A stretch of 11,301 bases of DNA, taken from positions 1 through 11,301 of the forward strand of contig CAZFXS010000024.1 in NCBI GenBank assembly GCA_964523395.1, in the 5' to 3' direction. The translations under genes and the position numbers were made by a program. Every line of letters begins with the position of its first letter. Within the stretch, counting starts at the first letter, position 1. The stretch is from JANYJZ01 sp964523395 (GTDB lineage: Bacteria; Bacteroidota; Ignavibacteria; UBA10030; SZUA-254). Under the pieces are notes generated by a model. The model ran no database searches, was not told the DNA's origin, and saw only the letters and a list, made by a program, of their open reading frames with translations. This document shows positions 1 through 7,669 of the stretch, one piece after another.

Positions 1-53
1 AATTGTATCATCGTCCACGCTCAATTTGCTTTTGTACATAGCAGAGAAAGTAC
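1..53. repeat. Left copy of 53-bp terminal inverted repeat
   Basis: Bases 1-53 are the perfect reverse complement of 11247-11299. Identity stops at base 54 (A here, C expected from the partner). The inner end carries a short hairpin, TTGTAC pairing with GTACAA. No transposase or recombinase lies between the copies. It could be a dispersed genomic repeat, or the point where an assembly broke on a repeated k-mer. Confidence 0.9.
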
Positions 54-59
54 AAGAAG

Positions 60-91
60 TTCAAATGTAAGTAGCTATGGCTACTTTTGAA
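60..91. other. Stem-loop in leader of the DUF523-DUF1722 gene
   Basis: AAGTAGC (69-75) pairs with GCTACTT (80-86) around a TATG loop. TTCAA (60-64) and TTGAA (87-91) can extend the stem across a one-sided ATGT bulge. There is no T-tract, so it is not an intrinsic terminator. A role in the leader or as a small palindrome is possible. The rest of 54-147 shows no clear promoter. Confidence 0.4.
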
Positions 92-147
92 TATAGAAAC
101 GAACTTGATATATTTCTGACACCCTTTCAGAACTTGGATTATTTACA

Positions 148-1122
148 ATGAAACCAAACATTCAATTAAACGACCCTCTTCGCATACGCCTCGGTATCAG
201 CACTTGCCTTCTTGGCGAAAAAGTCCGTTTCGACGCGGGCCATAAACGCGACCGCTTTCTTACCGATGTCTTAGGAGAGTATTTCGAGTGGGTGCCGGTC
301 TGCCCTGAACTGGAGGTCGGTATGGGTGTTCCGCGCGAGGCAGTCCGGCTCGTTGGGACTGTTGACGCGCCCCGAATGGTGGGCGTGAAGAGCGAAACCG
401 ATTGGACCGGTAAAATGACCTCGTATTCATCCGAGCGGGTCCGTGGATTGGCCAAACTTCAGTTGAGCGGCTATATCTTCAAAAGCGACTCGCCAAGCTG
501 CGGCATGGAGCGCGTAAAAGTGTACGCGCAAAACGGCATGCCGTCAAAAAGCGGCCGCGGGATTTTTGCGAAAGCATTTATGGACGAATATCCCCTTATT
601 CCGGTTGAAGAGGAGGGGAGATTGAACGATCCGAAGTTGCGTGAAAACTTTATCGTTCGTGTATTCGCTTACCACAGGCTTCAACATCTTACTTCGGGAA
701 GATTCAGTATCGGTGAACTGGTGCATTTTCATTCCGTTCATAAATATCTCATGCTCGCGCACAGCCCGAATCATTATTCCATGCTCGGAAAACTGGTGGC
801 AAACGCGAAGAAGTTACCTCACGCATCGCTCCGGGACACGTACGCGCGGATGTTTATGGAAGGTCTTTCAGTCAAATCCACACCGAAAAAAAATACAAAC
901 GTCCTTCAGCACATGATGGGATTTTTGAAAGATCATCTGAGCGGTGAGGAAAAGAAAGATATTCTCGACGCGATCGAAGATTTCAGAAAAGAGCTTGTCC
1001 CTATCGTTGTTCCTCTTACGTTGCTCCGTCACTATGTCAGAAAACATTCTGTGGCGTATATTGCCGACCAGGTGTTCCTCCAGCCGCATCCGAAAGAGCT
1101 GATGCTGAGAAATCATGTATAA
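148..1122 (+). CDS. DUF523-DUF1722 fusion protein (TudS-like desulfurase domain plus YbgA-like domain)
   Basis: The protein has 324 residues. Residues about 12-170 match the DUF523 family, whose characterised member TudS removes sulfur from thiouracil with a [4Fe-4S] cluster. The three expected cluster cysteines are present: C20 in STCLLG, C52 in VCPE and C119 in SDSPSCG. Residues about 190-305 are a DUF1722 (YbgA-like) domain, starting near FSIGELVHFHSVHKYLMLAH. The fused arrangement is common in bacteria, and the function of the DUF1722 half is unknown. The protein is expected to be cytosolic. The ATG at 148 gives a natural N-terminus just before the conserved IRLGISTC segment; no strong ribosome site precedes it, as is usual in FCB bacteria. 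A strong terminator follows, so it is probably transcribed alone. Domain assignment is firm. Thiouracil or another thiolated base as substrate is inferred from the family. Confidence 0.92.
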   Translation: MKPNIQLNDPLRIRLGISTCLLGEKVRFDAGHKRDRFLTDVLGEYFEWVPVCPELEVGMGVPREAVRLVGTVDAPRMVGVKSETDWTGKMTSYSSERVRGLAKLQLSGYIFKSDSPSCGMERVKVYAQNGMPSKSGRGIFAKAFMDEYPLIPVEEEGRLNDPKLRENFIVRVFAYHRLQHLTSGRFSIGELVHFHSVHKYLMLAHSPNHYSMLGKLVANAKKLPHASLRDTYARMFMEGLSVKSTPKKNTNVLQHMMGFLKDHLSGEEKKDILDAIEDFRKELVPIVVPLTLLRHYVRKHSVAYIADQVFLQPHPKELMLRNHV

Positions 1123-1129
1123 ATAATGT

Positions 1130-1187
1130 AAGACATCCGATTTCTTTCCATGAATAGCACAAGAAGAAATCGGATGTCTTTCTTTCT
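1130..1187 (+). terminator. Rho-independent terminator after the DUF523-DUF1722 gene
   Basis: A perfect 17-bp stem (1130-1146 with 1164-1180) encloses a 17-nt loop and is followed by a T-rich run, TCTTTCT. It begins 8 nt after the stop codon of the upstream gene. The A-rich 5' side of the stem could also make it work in the opposite direction, but no gene on the minus strand needs it. Confidence 0.85.
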
Positions 1188-1238
1188 GACCGCACCATTA
1201 GCACTTCTCCCAAATCTTCCGTATTTTAGTGTCCAGGT

Positions 1239-1958
1239 ATGGACACCTCCATCATTTCAATTCTCGGCTTCGGCTTTGTTCTCGGGTTAAAGCACGCCCT
1301 GGATTCAGACCATCTTGTCGCAGTTTCCACTATTGTCGGTGAACGCAAAGGATTCTGGAGCTCTTCTCTCATTGGCATTTTGTGGGGACTCGGACATACT
1401 GCGTCATTGCTGGTTGTTGGGCTCGCAGTGGTTGCTTTCAATTTTCAGATTCCGGAGAAAGCCGCGCAGGCGATGGAGTTCGGTGTCGCGATGATGCTGA
1501 TTATCCTTGGTGTGAATGTGCTCTGGAAAATCTTTCGCGGAGGAATATTTCACATGCATGTCCATACACATGACGAGCACCTCCACATCCACCCGCATAT
1601 CCATGAACGGCGCGGCGAACATGCCCACGGAGCGGGAAATCATCATCATGTAAAAGTCGGCAAAAAGCCATTCTTTGTCGGCATGGTACACGGCATGGCC
1701 GGCAGTGCCGCGCTGATGTTGGTTGTGCTTGCGGCAATTCCTTCACGCGTCCTCGGGCTGGCATATATCGGGATCTTCGGCATTGGTTCTGTCGGCGGCA
1801 TGCTGTTGATGAGCACGCTGATCGGACTCCCGTTCTCACTCGCTTCGAAACATGACAGGTTTAATAACTTCATCCGCGGCACTGCGGGAGTGATAAGCGT
1901 CTGTTTCGGAATCCTCTACGCCTGGCAAATCGGCGTTGTGGATGGATTGTTCTTCTAA
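1239..1958 (+). CDS. NiCoT/UreH-type nickel-cobalt transporter with His-rich loop
   Basis: This is a 239-residue integral membrane protein, apparently with six hydrophobic segments. Near the N-terminus it has the H-x4-D-H signature of NiCoT metal permeases (H19, D24, H25 in KHALDSDH). Further family motifs are GLGHT at 50-54 and HGMAGSA at 151-157. Residues 105-137 form a hydrophilic loop packed with histidines (HMHVHTHDEH and following), well suited to binding transition metals. Members of this group import Ni2+ or Co2+ across the cytoplasmic membrane, often for urease, hydrogenase or cobalamin. None of those systems is in the window, so the metal cannot be fixed from context. The ATG at 1239 is in the right place for the first membrane segment. 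A TATTTTAG element about 10 bases upstream could be an FCB-type promoter box. A generic heavy-metal transporter is the alternative. Confidence 0.85.
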   Translation: MDTSIISILGFGFVLGLKHALDSDHLVAVSTIVGERKGFWSSSLIGILWGLGHTASLLVVGLAVVAFNFQIPEKAAQAMEFGVAMMLIILGVNVLWKIFRGGIFHMHVHTHDEHLHIHPHIHERRGEHAHGAGNHHHVKVGKKPFFVGMVHGMAGSAALMLVVLAAIPSRVLGLAYIGIFGIGSVGGMLLMSTLIGLPFSLASKHDRFNNFIRGTAGVISVCFGILYAWQIGVVDGLFF

Positions 1959-2065
1959 TCCCTGGTTTCCCTGATTCCTTTCCGGGTTATGTCCAACAAA
2001 ATTCAGATTTCATCGTATGATGGTATGGACATTCGTCGAATGGCAGGAAATCTATTGGATTTAGT

Positions 2066-3166
2066 ATGAACTCCACAACACAACAGCAGGGGATGGGCCG
2101 CACGCTCCGCGAAGATTTACGCCGCGGTGACTTCAAGCGTACCCTTCGCCGCGATTACGCTGAACTGAAGGAAATGTTTATTGATGACCACCGCAAAGAA
2201 CGGCTTGGCGGTATGGGGAAACTCAGGCGATGGCTCTATACGGCGTGGTGGCTGTTAAAATCCCTCTTCTTTAAACTTACCCCCGCGCGGCGGATCCTTT
2301 TTGTGATCAGTTTCTTCCTGCTTATCAGCTCACAAACCTTTTCGGTTCAGGATAACGGTACAACAATTACCTTCAACAGCGATCTTCTCGCCGGCGTTAT
2401 CCTCTTATTTATCCTGATGCTGGAACTGAAAGACAAACTCCTCGCGCAAAACGAGCTTGAAGACGGCCGCGCGATTCAATTTTCGCTGATGCCGGAGCGA
2501 AGTCCGTCCGTTGATGGATGGTCCTGCTGGCTTTTCAATAAATCGGCAAACGAAGTAAGCGGGGACCTTGTCGATTTTCAGCAAACTGAACCGGGACGCT
2601 ACCTCTTTTCACTCGCGGATGTCGCCGGGAAAGGACTGAAAGCCGCGCTCGTCTCAACGAAACTCCAGGCAACTATCCGTGCTCTTGCGACAGAAGGTGC
2701 TTCGCTGAGCGAACTTGCTTCAAAGATCAACAAGCTGATTCACCGCGACACGACACGCAACATGTTCGCGTCGCTGGTAACGTTCCGGCTTTCTCCTGAT
2801 TCGGGTGAAGTGCGGTTGATCAATGCCGGGCATCTTCCACCCGTAGTTATGAAAGGCGAGGTGCTGGAAGAAATGGGAAAAGGCGATCCTGCAATCGGTA
2901 TCTTTCCTGAAACAGTATTTGCGGAAAACAACGTGCGGCTGGATAAAGGAGAACTTCTGGTTGTGTATTCCGACGGCATCCCCGACGCGAAGAACAGTAT
3001 GGGGGAATTTTACGGAACACAAAGGTTGTTCCAGCTTTTACGGCAGTTAAGCCACCTGCCGCCGCAGGATATCGGCGAGCGCGTCACCCGCGCCGTGGAA
3101 CACTTTGTCGGCGAGGCGAGGGTGTATGACGATATTTCCCTTATTATTGTGCGTCGCGAAACGTAG
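2066..3166 (+). CDS. Membrane-anchored SpoIIE/PP2C-family serine phosphatase (RsbU-like)
   Basis: The protein has 366 residues. A basic N-terminal region (1-70) is followed by two membrane segments, about 77-92 and 106-119, with a short extracytoplasmic loop between them. From about 125 to the end is a cytoplasmic SpoIIE-type PP2C phosphatase domain. The acidic residues expected to bind the catalytic metal are visible: D167 and D170 in SGDLVDF, D185 in LADVAGKG, D303 in YSDGIPD, and D355-D356 in YDDISLI; NAGHLPP (253-259) is also typical. Such enzymes dephosphorylate anti-anti-sigma (STAS) proteins and so control partner-switching regulation. No STAS protein or anti-sigma kinase is adjacent, so the target is unknown. 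There is no PAS, GAF or receiver domain, so sensing may be through the membrane part. The stop codon TAG lies inside the outer stem of the following palindromic element. Confidence 0.9.
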   Translation: MNSTTQQQGMGRTLREDLRRGDFKRTLRRDYAELKEMFIDDHRKERLGGMGKLRRWLYTAWWLLKSLFFKLTPARRILFVISFFLLISSQTFSVQDNGTTITFNSDLLAGVILLFILMLELKDKLLAQNELEDGRAIQFSLMPERSPSVDGWSCWLFNKSANEVSGDLVDFQQTEPGRYLFSLADVAGKGLKAALVSTKLQATIRALATEGASLSELASKINKLIHRDTTRNMFASLVTFRLSPDSGEVRLINAGHLPPVVMKGEVLEEMGKGDPAIGIFPETVFAENNVRLDKGELLVVYSDGIPDAKNSMGEFYGTQRLFQLLRQLSHLPPQDIGERVTRAVEHFVGEARVYDDISLIIVRRET

Positions 3167-3322
3167 TAGACGACCTGCTTTGCCGAAGTCCGCCGAGCGG
3201 ACGCAGGCGAGCAACCTGTCGTCGTTTAAACATGGTTCGAACGCAAACGGGCAGTTACCACGCCTTTGTTCAATCCACCATATAATCATGGATGCAACGC
3301 CGACCGGTGGTCGGCTACTACG
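3162..3322 (+). repeat. Cloverleaf-type palindromic element, long version with nested hairpin
   Basis: The outer stem CGTAGTA (3162-3168) pairs with TACTACG (3316-3322). Inside are arm 1, GACGAC (3169-3174) with GTCGTC (3218-3223), and arm 2, GCCGACC-GGT-GGTCGGC (3299-3315). Arm 1 holds a nested hairpin, GTCCGC-CGA-GCGGAC (3188-3202). The spacer between the arms contains a GTTCGAAC palindrome. The outer stem covers the stop codon of the phosphatase gene. Similar architecture occurs at 7877-7965 and 8258-8313, and the left half recurs at 5516-5565. Confidence 0.75.
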
Positions 3323-3546
3323 CTTGCGAGACGTCTTGACGTTGTTCTTCCTACCATAAAAAACTGCACTTCTACTCAAGGAAGAAAAATCATTTCATCT
3401 TTCTTTAATTTTCCTTACATTAACCCCGTACATTGCTTTCCATACCATAGTGTTTATATGCACTTCGGCTTTCATGAGGGGGCTCTGAAATCGCTGAGAA
3501 TCGTCCATATCTTTTGATGATTAAGCACAATACGGGAGTTCATGCT
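3323..3546. other. Intergenic leader of the T9SS gene
   Basis: Together with the preceding element this makes a gap of about 380 bases between genes. It holds a small hairpin, ACGTC-TT-GACGT, at about 3331-3342, then AT-rich sequence. A good ribosome site, GGGAG at about 3533-3537, lies nine bases before the ATG at 3547. No promoter can be named with confidence. Confidence 0.4.
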
Positions 3547-5514
3547 ATGAAAATTTCACACCTTCTACTCTTAATTACATTTCTCTTTTCAGTAAACGTG
3601 TTCGGTCAACAATTTGAGATGACCCTCCACGGTCAGGATAACGGCGGTGTCGGGCGGACGCTTACCTTCGGTGTTCATCCTCTTGCTACATACTGCGAGG
3701 ATGAATCATTGGGTGAAAATAATAATTATGGCCCCCCGCCATTTCCGTTTGTATTTACTTGGGTCAATCCTGGTATCACAGGAATCTGTGACAATGATTT
3801 CTGTTTTGATTGCGGGAGACTGATAGGAAGTACGGGAGAAATGCTTGATCTGCGCCCGTATATCAGTCCTGCTCAGGTTGATACGTATCGAATATGCATG
3901 TTTTCCTTCGATGCCGGCTATCCATTCTTCCTGAGTTGGGAAGGAGTCTCACTTCAGAAATGTGATAGTATGAAATTAGTATATACAGGTGACGTCAGCG
4001 GCACTGTTACTGTTGATATGTTTGCTTCTCCATCACATGTTATTACCGACCCATCAGTTTTAAACGTTGATATCATTAAATACGGTGCGTATGGAATTAA
4101 CCCGTTTCCCCCGACCCGCCAGCCTGTTAATCACACCACAGGCCTGCAATTATTCACGCGACTTCTTTGGGATTCAACTGCAGGGGCCAACGGATATGAG
4201 TATGAAGTTTCTGGTGATTCACTTTTTACCACCGACTTGTATCGGGATACTGTGGCCGGTAATTCGAAATATATCGGACCGCTGACGTATTTTTCTACAT
4301 ATTATTGGCGGGTACGCGCGCTTCTCTTTTCCGGGCCTGGTTCCTGGACGGATGCCTGGGATTTTAGAACAACCGGAGCAACCTACACATATCCGGTCTC
4401 CGGCAAATGGAATCTGGTTTCAATCCCGCTGGAAGTGGACGATCCCCGGAAGAATATTCTTTTCCCGTCAGCCACCACCAACGCGTATTCATACTCGTCC
4501 GCAGGCGGTTATGTGCAGGAAGACACGCTGAGGCCGGGCGTCGGCTACTGGCTTAAGTTTGCCACAGCTGGCGGACTTCCGATTGCGGGGAATCCGATCA
4601 CCGATGATACGATTGATGTTTTGCCGGGATGGAATATTATCGGCTCACTGAACGACAGCACGTTTACCGACGACATTGTTTCGCTACCGCCGGGCAACAT
4701 CACTTCGTTTTATTTTGGATATAGCGGCGGACACACGTTATCAGATGTTATCTCACCGGCAAAAGGGTACTGGGTAAAAGCAAATGATACCGGGAAAATC
4801 ATTTTATCGTCAAGTATGATGTCGGCGCGGAAAAGCAGTGTCGCTTCCGCGAACAATATGCTAGAGAAACTGAATAGAGTAACAATTACAGACGCGGAAG
4901 AAAACAGCCAGGTGTTATACTTTGGGGCAATGGGTGATGACGAAGAGCAAAAATTCAGCTTTGAACTTCCTCCCGTTCCCGCAAAAGGAATATTCGACGC
5001 GCGGTTCGGATCCCATCAGTTCGCAGAGTTTACCGGTGTGAACGTTCCGAAGGAAGTTCCGGTTATTATTTCATCCGGCGCGTATCCCGTTGCAATACGG
5101 TGGGATATTCCGTCAAAGGCAACGATGAACGGCATTCTCAAGGTCGACGGCAAAGAGGTTCCGATGGCGGGAAACGGCACGACTATTATAGACAATCCGA
5201 AAGCAAAAATAGTTCTCCGGATGACAACCGGGAAAACGGAGGTTGCACCGTTGACATATTCTCTGTCGCAAAATTATCCGAACCCGTTTAACCCGGAAAC
5301 AAAGATAGCGTATGCATTGCCGTCGGAAGAACATGTAAGGATTATCGTGTATAACGCGCTGGGACAAGAAGTGGCAACACTTGTGGACGAGATACAGGCG
5401 GCCGGACAGAAATCGGTAACATTCAACGCAAACAACCTTCCGAGCGGAATCTATACCTACAGGATAACCTCAGGGACATTCTCCGCCGTGAAGAAAATGA
5501 TGCTGGTGAAGTGA
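3547..5514 (+). CDS. T9SS-exported surface or secreted protein with type A sorting domain
   Basis: The protein has 655 residues counted from the ATG at 3547. That start is preferred over the in-frame ATG at 3514 because it gives a clean signal peptide (residues 1-20, cleavage before QQ) and has GGGAG nine bases upstream. The N-terminal 180 residues contain several cysteines (50, 81, 86, 89, 117, 139) and match nothing I recognise. Residues about 190-275 resemble a fibronectin type III fold (YYWRVRAL, WDFRT). Two related modules follow, each opening with a WN motif and ending in GYW: 285-338 (WNLVSIP, GYWLKF) and 360-412 (WNIIGS, GYWVKA). Residues 575-655 form the type IX secretion C-terminal domain, with QNYPNPFNPETKI, YNALGQEVATLV and LPSGIYTYRI. 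The protein is therefore exported to the periplasm and then across the outer membrane, where the tail is normally removed. Its binding or enzymatic role is unknown. A broken palindromic element follows the stop codon directly. Confidence 0.92.
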   Translation: MKISHLLLLITFLFSVNVFGQQFEMTLHGQDNGGVGRTLTFGVHPLATYCEDESLGENNNYGPPPFPFVFTWVNPGITGICDNDFCFDCGRLIGSTGEMLDLRPYISPAQVDTYRICMFSFDAGYPFFLSWEGVSLQKCDSMKLVYTGDVSGTVTVDMFASPSHVITDPSVLNVDIIKYGAYGINPFPPTRQPVNHTTGLQLFTRLLWDSTAGANGYEYEVSGDSLFTTDLYRDTVAGNSKYIGPLTYFSTYYWRVRALLFSGPGSWTDAWDFRTTGATYTYPVSGKWNLVSIPLEVDDPRKNILFPSATTNAYSYSSAGGYVQEDTLRPGVGYWLKFATAGGLPIAGNPITDDTIDVLPGWNIIGSLNDSTFTDDIVSLPPGNITSFYFGYSGGHTLSDVISPAKGYWVKANDTGKIILSSSMMSARKSSVASANNMLEKLNRVTITDAEENSQVLYFGAMGDDEEQKFSFELPPVPAKGIFDARFGSHQFAEFTGVNVPKEVPVIISSGAYPVAIRWDIPSKATMNGILKVDGKEVPMAGNGTTIIDNPKAKIVLRMTTGKTEVAPLTYSLSQNYPNPFNPETKIAYALPSEEHVRIIVYNALGQEVATLVDEIQAAGQKSVTFNANNLPSGIYTYRITSGTFSAVKKMMLVK

Positions 5515-5515
5515 T

Positions 5516-5565
5516 ATAATAGACGACCTGCTTGTTGTCGTTCAACCATAGGTTCATGGTGAACG
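5516..5565 (+). repeat. Half copy of the cloverleaf palindromic element
   Basis: TAGACGACCTGCTT (5520-5533) is identical to 3167-3180 in the element after the phosphatase gene. The following TGTTGTCGTTCAACCATAGG parallels TGTCGTCGTTTAAACATGG there. GTTCA-TGG-TGAAC forms a small hairpin where the other copy has GTTCGAAC. The nested GTCCGC hairpin is absent, as are arm 2 and the closing outer stem. It starts two bases after the T9SS gene's stop codon and marks the switch to AT-rich sequence. Confidence 0.6.
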
Positions 5566-5599
5566 GCAAGAGGACGGAAGAACGGGATTTCTGTAATAA

Positions 5600-5779
5600 T
5601 ATGTATGGGACAGCGACTTTGGGGAGACGCTGTCTAGGTTAATAAACCATCCAAAATCCAAGGAATGGGAAATCGAAGATAATACGACGGTCAACCATTT
5701 AGCCGAACTGAGACATGCTTTACAATCGCTATCTAGGGGTACCCTTGGTGACATAATGAATTTGATTTTAAGAAATTAA
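5600..5779 (+). pseudogene. Remnant reading frame without a start codon
   Basis: This frame stays open for 59 codons from just after a TAA at 5597 to the TAA at 5777-5779. It reads like a real protein tail, including ETLSRLINHPKSKEWEIED and ELRHALQSLSRGTLGDIMN, with balanced composition and amphipathic stretches. No ATG, GTG or TTG lies early enough in frame to start it. I take it as the C-terminal remnant of a gene lost at the left edge of the AT-rich island. The family is not recognised. A chance open frame cannot be excluded at this length, so confidence is low. Confidence 0.3.
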
Positions 5780-5882
5780 GTAGCTAAAATGTTTACATTC
5801 AAGAGAAACAATCAAAATTTAGCGGAAATCAAGGATTTTTAGAATCAAATTAAGGAATTAAACTTCTTAATGCGTTTTTCGT

Positions 5883-5890
5883 TATATTTA
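5883..5890 (+). promoter_or_regulatory. Possible promoter box for the three-gene cassette
   Basis: TATATTTA matches the Bacteroidota-type -7 consensus TAnnTTTG at seven of eight positions and lies 47 bases before the first ATG of the cassette. No convincing upstream TTG or TTTG box is seen at the expected distance. The rest of 5780-5937 is AT-rich and shows no terminator or open frame. Confidence 0.3.
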
Positions 5891-5937
5891 GATGTTAGTA
5901 CGAGGCTTTTAGGGTTCCCCATTATCATGTGAGTTAG

Positions 5938-6675
5938 ATGCAATTTCGAAAGTATTCTGTTGTTAAAAGCAGGCTGTCTGCACTTTTCGAGCCCATACCT
6001 GAGATTAGAAAATCAATTTTCTCCGTTGAAGAAAAATTGAGAGATAAATTCTTAACTCCGGAATTAACTCCAATTCCCGATGAGGCTCCTCATGAACTTC
6101 CAAGAATCACTTTAACATCGAGGCATGGGTTTACTACTATAAAGATAGCCCAAAAACGTGCCGATATGGACACAGGCTACGATGCTAATTTTGGAGCAGA
6201 TATTGAAAAATGCTTCGGTTACATAAAAGAAAAAAGTGAAAACCTAAAAATTGCACTCGATGTAGCGAACGTTAAGTTGTCATTTTTGGCATTGTCAGTA
6301 ACTGTTCGATGGCTTGAGGATCCAAAAAAAGAATACGATTTTGCAAAGGAACTAAGTGATATATTATTGCCTGAAGTTTTAAGACAAGAAAGGATTTATG
6401 ATTTGCGAGTAAGTGCAACATCGAGGGTTGATGAGCATTATTATCTTATTGCAACATTTAGTAATTATAGAACGTTTCAGATAAAATCACCAAACACTGT
6501 ATATCCAAAATTTGATAACTTAAATATTCTTGAGTGTGGTATTGAGAAGGAAATTGAAGTAAATAATCGATTGGGTTACAATTTGGGAAAACCGATTAAG
6601 GAATTCAGTGCGTTAGATGATTTCTTCCCGCTAATCTATAATGAGATAAAAGAACCGGTTAAAATTAAATCATAA
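5938..6675 (+). CDS. Uncharacterised protein, first gene of AT-rich three-gene cassette
   Basis: The protein has 245 residues, with no signal peptide or membrane segment, so it is probably cytosolic. I do not recognise a family with confidence. The middle and end (LALSVTVRWLED, then YYLIATFSNYRTFQIKSP) look like an alternating beta-rich fold. The overall length and this style recall the sporadically distributed TIGR04255 family, but the N-terminal and C-terminal family signatures are not clear, so this is only a lead. The ATG at 5938 is the only usable start, because an in-frame TAG stands immediately before it. Codon use is AT-rich, unlike the phosphatase and T9SS genes upstream. The next gene begins nine bases after the stop, so the two are probably cotranscribed. 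Confidence 0.8.
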   Translation: MQFRKYSVVKSRLSALFEPIPEIRKSIFSVEEKLRDKFLTPELTPIPDEAPHELPRITLTSRHGFTTIKIAQKRADMDTGYDANFGADIEKCFGYIKEKSENLKIALDVANVKLSFLALSVTVRWLEDPKKEYDFAKELSDILLPEVLRQERIYDLRVSATSRVDEHYYLIATFSNYRTFQIKSPNTVYPKFDNLNILECGIEKEIEVNNRLGYNLGKPIKEFSALDDFFPLIYNEIKEPVKIKS

Positions 6676-6683
6676 AAAGTAAA

Positions 6684-6959
6684 ATGAATCAATATTCTCA
6701 TAGCCTAAGTATGGCGGCTGCTATTTTGATGGTAGGTATGAATAATTCTACGTATTTACCAGATGCAACTGAAAAGCGCTTTGTCAATAAGCTGGAGTCT
6801 TACCAAATTACATGTTCTAAAGAGGGTTACTATGTTGAACATGAATCTATTTTGTATTCAGTGAAAAGTATGGCTGATGAAATGGCGGCGATGTCTCGCA
6901 TTTTTACCGCAGAAGAGGCAGCAAGTTATGACAAGTTCCTCAATGAGTTTTTTATTTAA
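6684..6959 (+). CDS. Small uncharacterised protein, second gene of the cassette
   Basis: The protein has 91 residues and no recognised family. The N-terminus has a short hydrophobic patch (SMAAAILMVGM), too short and too weak for a sure membrane anchor. The C-terminal half is probably helical and acidic (KSMADEMAAMSRIFTAEEAASYDKF is read in this region; the motif core is MADEMAAM and AEEAASYD). It sits 8 bases after the first cassette gene and only 2 bases before the third, which argues for translational coupling and for a real gene despite its size. It might be a small partner or regulator of its neighbours; this is inference from position only. Confidence 0.7.
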   Translation: MNQYSHSLSMAAAILMVGMNNSTYLPDATEKRFVNKLESYQITCSKEGYYVEHESILYSVKSMADEMAAMSRIFTAEEAASYDKFLNEFFI

Positions 6960-6961
6960 CG

Positions 6962-7534
6962 ATGGCAGATGATGATGCTTTAAAAAGTTTTTATGACCAA
7001 GCTTTCCCTGGTGTAAGTGCGGAGGTTAGAGCAAGATTCAGATCATTCCTTGCATCCCAAAATCCTGATTATAAATGGCTATATGCAGGAGGTTTACAAG
7101 ATTCAATTCGTCAGGGAGATATATTGTATGCCTTGGCACCATTCTTTTTTGATGGAGCAGGTGTAAAGATTGGAAAAGAACAATGCCCTTTTATGATGCT
7201 AGAGCATTCGTGTGACCTTCAGAAAAATGAGGAAAAACCACGAAATAGTAATTATATTTTTACGCCATTACTTCCATTTACCAAGATAAAACATCAATTT
7301 AAAGATACAGCAGCTCTTGAAAAAAACATTATTTCTACTAAAATATATCTTGGTCATATCCCAAATTTAGAGGATGCTTATATTGCAGATTTGGATATGA
7401 TTGGAAGCGTAAGTGCATCTTGGTTTCACAATGCGATAGATCAAAAACAGATAAGAAGAGTCGCATCATTGAGTGATAACGGGTTTTATTTTCTTCTCGC
7501 AAAATTGTCTGTTCATCTCTTGCGAGCAAATTAA
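6962..7534 (+). CDS. Uncharacterised protein with QGDIL and HSCDL motifs, third gene of the cassette
   Basis: The protein has 190 residues and is likely cytosolic. QGDIL at 51-55 is followed by PFMMLEHSCDLQ at about 76-87, with a single striking cysteine, C84. From memory, a QGDIL block followed some 25-40 residues later by a [ST]-[HQ]-[DS]-C-D motif occurs in scattered bacterial accessory proteins of about 200-250 residues. I know of no established biochemical role for these. The cysteine-aspartate pair could be a catalytic or metal site. The C-terminus (ADLDMIGSVSASWF, then FYFLLAKLSVHLL) resembles the usual ending of such proteins, where a hydrophobic helix closes the domain. The gene starts two bases after the previous stop and shares its AT-rich composition. 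Confidence 0.8.
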   Translation: MADDDALKSFYDQAFPGVSAEVRARFRSFLASQNPDYKWLYAGGLQDSIRQGDILYALAPFFFDGAGVKIGKEQCPFMMLEHSCDLQKNEEKPRNSNYIFTPLLPFTKIKHQFKDTAALEKNIISTKIYLGHIPNLEDAYIADLDMIGSVSASWFHNAIDQKQIRRVASLSDNGFYFLLAKLSVHLLRAN

Positions 7535-7669
7535 TGGTTTGGAGAGAAACTAAGTATTTTTAAGAGACTTCAGAGATTATTTGGATAAATTCTTGCATAT
7601 TTGTTGTACCATCATCTTCGAAGTGATCAATATCTTGTAATAACACATAGAATTACCAATAAAATGACT
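7535..7669. other. AT-rich spacer between cassette and tRNA-like cluster
   Basis: I see no gene, terminator or clear promoter in these 135 bases. A short TTCGAA palindrome is present. The right edge of the AT-rich island falls here, directly before the tRNA-Gly-like sequence. Confidence 0.4.

Noticed and set aside
3266..3517. Plus-strand open frame of 83 codons before the T9SS gene
   Set aside because: It begins inside a palindromic element, has low-quality composition and overlaps the next gene's leader; no ribosome site.
3514..3546. N-terminal extension of the T9SS protein from an ATG at 3514
   Set aside because: The ATG at 3547 has a good ribosome site (GGGAG) and starts a normal signal peptide.
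5554..5754. Minus-strand open frame of 66 codons
   Set aside because: It is antisense to the remnant plus-strand frame, which has the more protein-like composition.
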